Origin: Demequina globuliformis
GTDB taxonomy: Bacteria; Actinomycetota; Actinomycetes; Actinomycetales; Demequinaceae
Assembly (NCBI RefSeq): GCF_000975155.1
Contig: NZ_BBRG01000003.1
Span: forward strand, 1 to 64,000
DNA: 64,000 nucleotides
Direction: 5' to 3'
A program made the position numbers and the translations under genes. The notes below the pieces were generated by a model, which made no database searches, was not told the DNA's origin, and saw nothing but the letters and a program-made list of their open reading frames with translations. Positions 63,010-64,000 of the stretch are shown one piece after another. The number at the start of each line of letters is the position of its first letter. Within the stretch, counting starts at the first letter, position 1.

Positions 63010-63447
63010 CTACGACGTTGGCAAGTCGTCAGGGATGACCGTGCCGTGCTCCCCTGTCACCCAAAATGGATTCACGGCAAGTTCCCACACGTGGCCATCG
63101 GGATCGCAGACATAGCCGCTATAGCCACCCCACTGCATTGACTCGGGCCGCTTGAGTGCGCGACCTCCAACTGCCAGTGCCGCGGCAAACCTCTCTTCGA
63201 CCTCCTCCGTGCTCGCATAGTTCTGCGCCAAGGTGATCGCCCCCGTCCCCAGCGCAGCGCCGGCACGGCCCTGGTCCTGCGCGAGATCCTCAGCACCAAA
63301 CAGGGCCAGCACCAGCCCATCCATCTGGAAGAACACAATCTGAGGTGACTCCTGACGGACGGTCCACCCCCACCCCTCATAGAACGCGCGCGATCGCGCA
63401 AGATCGGAGACGCCGAGAGTGACCAAAGACACGCGCTGAACAGTCAT
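63010..63447 (-). CDS. VOC/glyoxalase family protein
   Basis: A 145-residue VOC protein: RVSLVTLGVSDLARSRAFYE, a middle with IVFFQMDGLVLALFG, and the closing GYSGYVCDPDGHVWELAVNP, which holds the metal-ligand Glu. This resembles bleomycin-resistance/dioxygenase-like proteins; many have no resistance role. The start at MTVQRVS is chosen over longer frames that are low-complexity. It stands alone between a tRNA and dnaG. Confidence 0.85.
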   Translation of the reverse strand: MTVQRVSLVTLGVSDLARSRAFYEGWGWTVRQESPQIVFFQMDGLVLALFGAEDLAQDQGRAGAALGTGAITLAQNYASTEEVEERFAAALAVGGRALKRPESMQWGGYSGYVCDPDGHVWELAVNPFWVTGEHGTVIPDDLPTS

Positions 63448-63484
63448 GCAGTCACCGTAAACCCGGGCTGCGACACGTGGCGCG

Positions 63485-64000
63485 TTATCCGTCGCGCAGG
63501 AGCCGCCGCCTGGTCTCGAGCCTAATGATCTCGGCAAACGCCTCTTGCGCGCCCTCGGTACCCGCTCCGGCACGCTGCATACGCCCCCGCAGCTCCGCGA
63601 TCTGGCGCGTGAGGGACAGATCCAGCACGCGCGCAAGGACAGTCCCTGCGTAGTGCCCAATAGTCTCGGGCCTGTCATGAGGTAGCGGCGACACCGCCAA
63701 TTCCGAAATCGTCGCCGCGAGCGCGTCGCTGGCCTGCTCGGCCACGTCGTTGGCCCAGTCAGGGCCGGCCTGCGCGGGCCCGCCGGCGGCGAGAATCGCC
63801 TCGAAGACGGCGCGGTATTGCGGCACCGAGTAGGTCTGCGGCGCCATCTCCTGCACCACCACGGACCCCAAGGGATCCTTAAGGATCTCCCCTGGCGCCT
63901 GCAGCAACGTTCCCAGCGACAGCGCCTCTGCCCTCACCACCGGGTCGCGGCGGTTGGGACGCTCGGGGGCGCCCGGATTGGGGTAGCCCTGAGGAACCGT
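63485..64000 (-). CDS. dnaG: DNA primase DnaG, C-terminal part (5' end outside window)
   Basis: The frame stays open to the window edge. The visible 171 residues begin TVPQGYPNPGAPERPNRRDP, a linker like that between the RNA-polymerase domain and the helicase-binding domain of actinobacterial DnaG. Then come ALSLGTLLQAPGEIL, TYSVPQYRAVFEAILAAGG and a helical C-terminal domain ending IIRLETRRRLLRDG. Primase makes RNA primers for replication; this part contacts the DnaB helicase. The catalytic TOPRIM and zinc domains lie beyond the window, so the call rests on the C-terminal pattern alone. Confidence 0.8.
   Translation of the reverse strand, partial: TVPQGYPNPGAPERPNRRDPVVRAEALSLGTLLQAPGEILKDPLGSVVVQEMAPQTYSVPQYRAVFEAILAAGGPAQAGPDWANDVAEQASDALAATISELAVSPLPHDRPETIGHYAGTVLARVLDLSLTRQIAELRGRMQRAGAGTEGAQEAFAEIIRLETRRRLLRDG

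Noticed and set aside
1-64000. CRISPR arrays, prophage, integrase or transposase genes
   Set aside because: No regularly spaced direct repeats, no phage structural genes, and no DDE or tyrosine/serine recombinase motifs were seen on either strand.

Overview
The window is a 64 kb piece of a high-GC Gram-positive chromosome. Gene content and order point to Actinomycetota: GlnE next to a second glutamine synthetase, polyphosphate glucokinase, homodimeric AceE, DUF3052, DUF3145, DUF4191, a FasR-type regulator in front of fabD, and frequent GTG starts. Discrete fabD-fabH-acpP-fabF genes suggest a Streptomyces/Micrococcales-type lineage rather than Corynebacteriales; a Micrococcales host is my best guess, not proven. 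The backbone follows the order I know from Mycobacterium tuberculosis Rv2215-Rv2245 (dlaT, Rv2216, lipB, lipA, Rv2219, glnA1, glnE, glnA2, panB, Rv2229c, Rv2230c, ahpE, DUF3052, aceE, Rv2242, fabD, acpM, kasA), interrupted by lineage-specific insertions. No prophage, transposase gene or CRISPR array is visible.

Layout. 1-10.9 kb: end of the 2-oxoacid dehydrogenase E2 gene, a TIGR01777 protein, a kinase-like membrane protein, an MMPL exporter, the lipoate pair lipB-lipA, DUF4191, HAD and RDD proteins, and glnA1 with a GlnR-like box. 11-19.9 kb: an accessory block holding a serine hydrolase, an ArsR-ArsC fusion with a symmetric operator, a glycoside hydrolase/LacI regulator/sugar kinase operon, and two paralogous membrane proteins. 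19.9-29.5 kb: glnE, glnA2, nadE, panB, an SDR, a SPOR-like peptide, map and ppgK. 29.5-34.4 kb: surface-polysaccharide genes (O-antigen ligase-like, LCP) separated by a gene-free, partly AT-rich stretch with a MITE-like inverted-repeat element, then an FNT channel and a lipoprotein. 34.4-40.4 kb: rnpB, yaaA, a phosphatase, a zinc-ribbon coiled-coil protein, a Nif3-like protein, a K+ channel, a VOC protein, tRNA-Val, ahpE and DUF3052. 40.6-49.3 kb: aceE, fasR and the fatty acid synthase II operon, linking acetyl-CoA supply to lipid synthesis. 49.5-52.3 kb: NAD(P)HX repair genes around def, CsbD, DUF1905. 52.4-59.8 kb: an SPFH/zinc-ribbon/membrane-protein operon resembling Bacillus YdjI/YdjG, a large DUF2510-transglutaminase protein, and two lipoproteins. 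60-62.8 kb: a Zur-type zinc-starvation locus with a P-loop-less CobW protein facing six cysteine-free ribosomal proteins and an HU protein. 62.9-64 kb: tRNA-Asn, a VOC protein and the C-terminal end of dnaG.

Two genome-wide signals stand out. The 9-mer GGCCGATGC (either strand) occurs about 25 times, well above base-composition expectation. Many genes have a TANNNT-like -10 box 6-8 nt before the start codon, as expected for leaderless mRNAs. The best candidates for something not well described are the 31.3-31.7 kb inverted-repeat element, the recurrent 9-mer, the stand-alone ArsR-ArsC fusion, and the SPFH/zinc-ribbon/transglutaminase neighbourhood.
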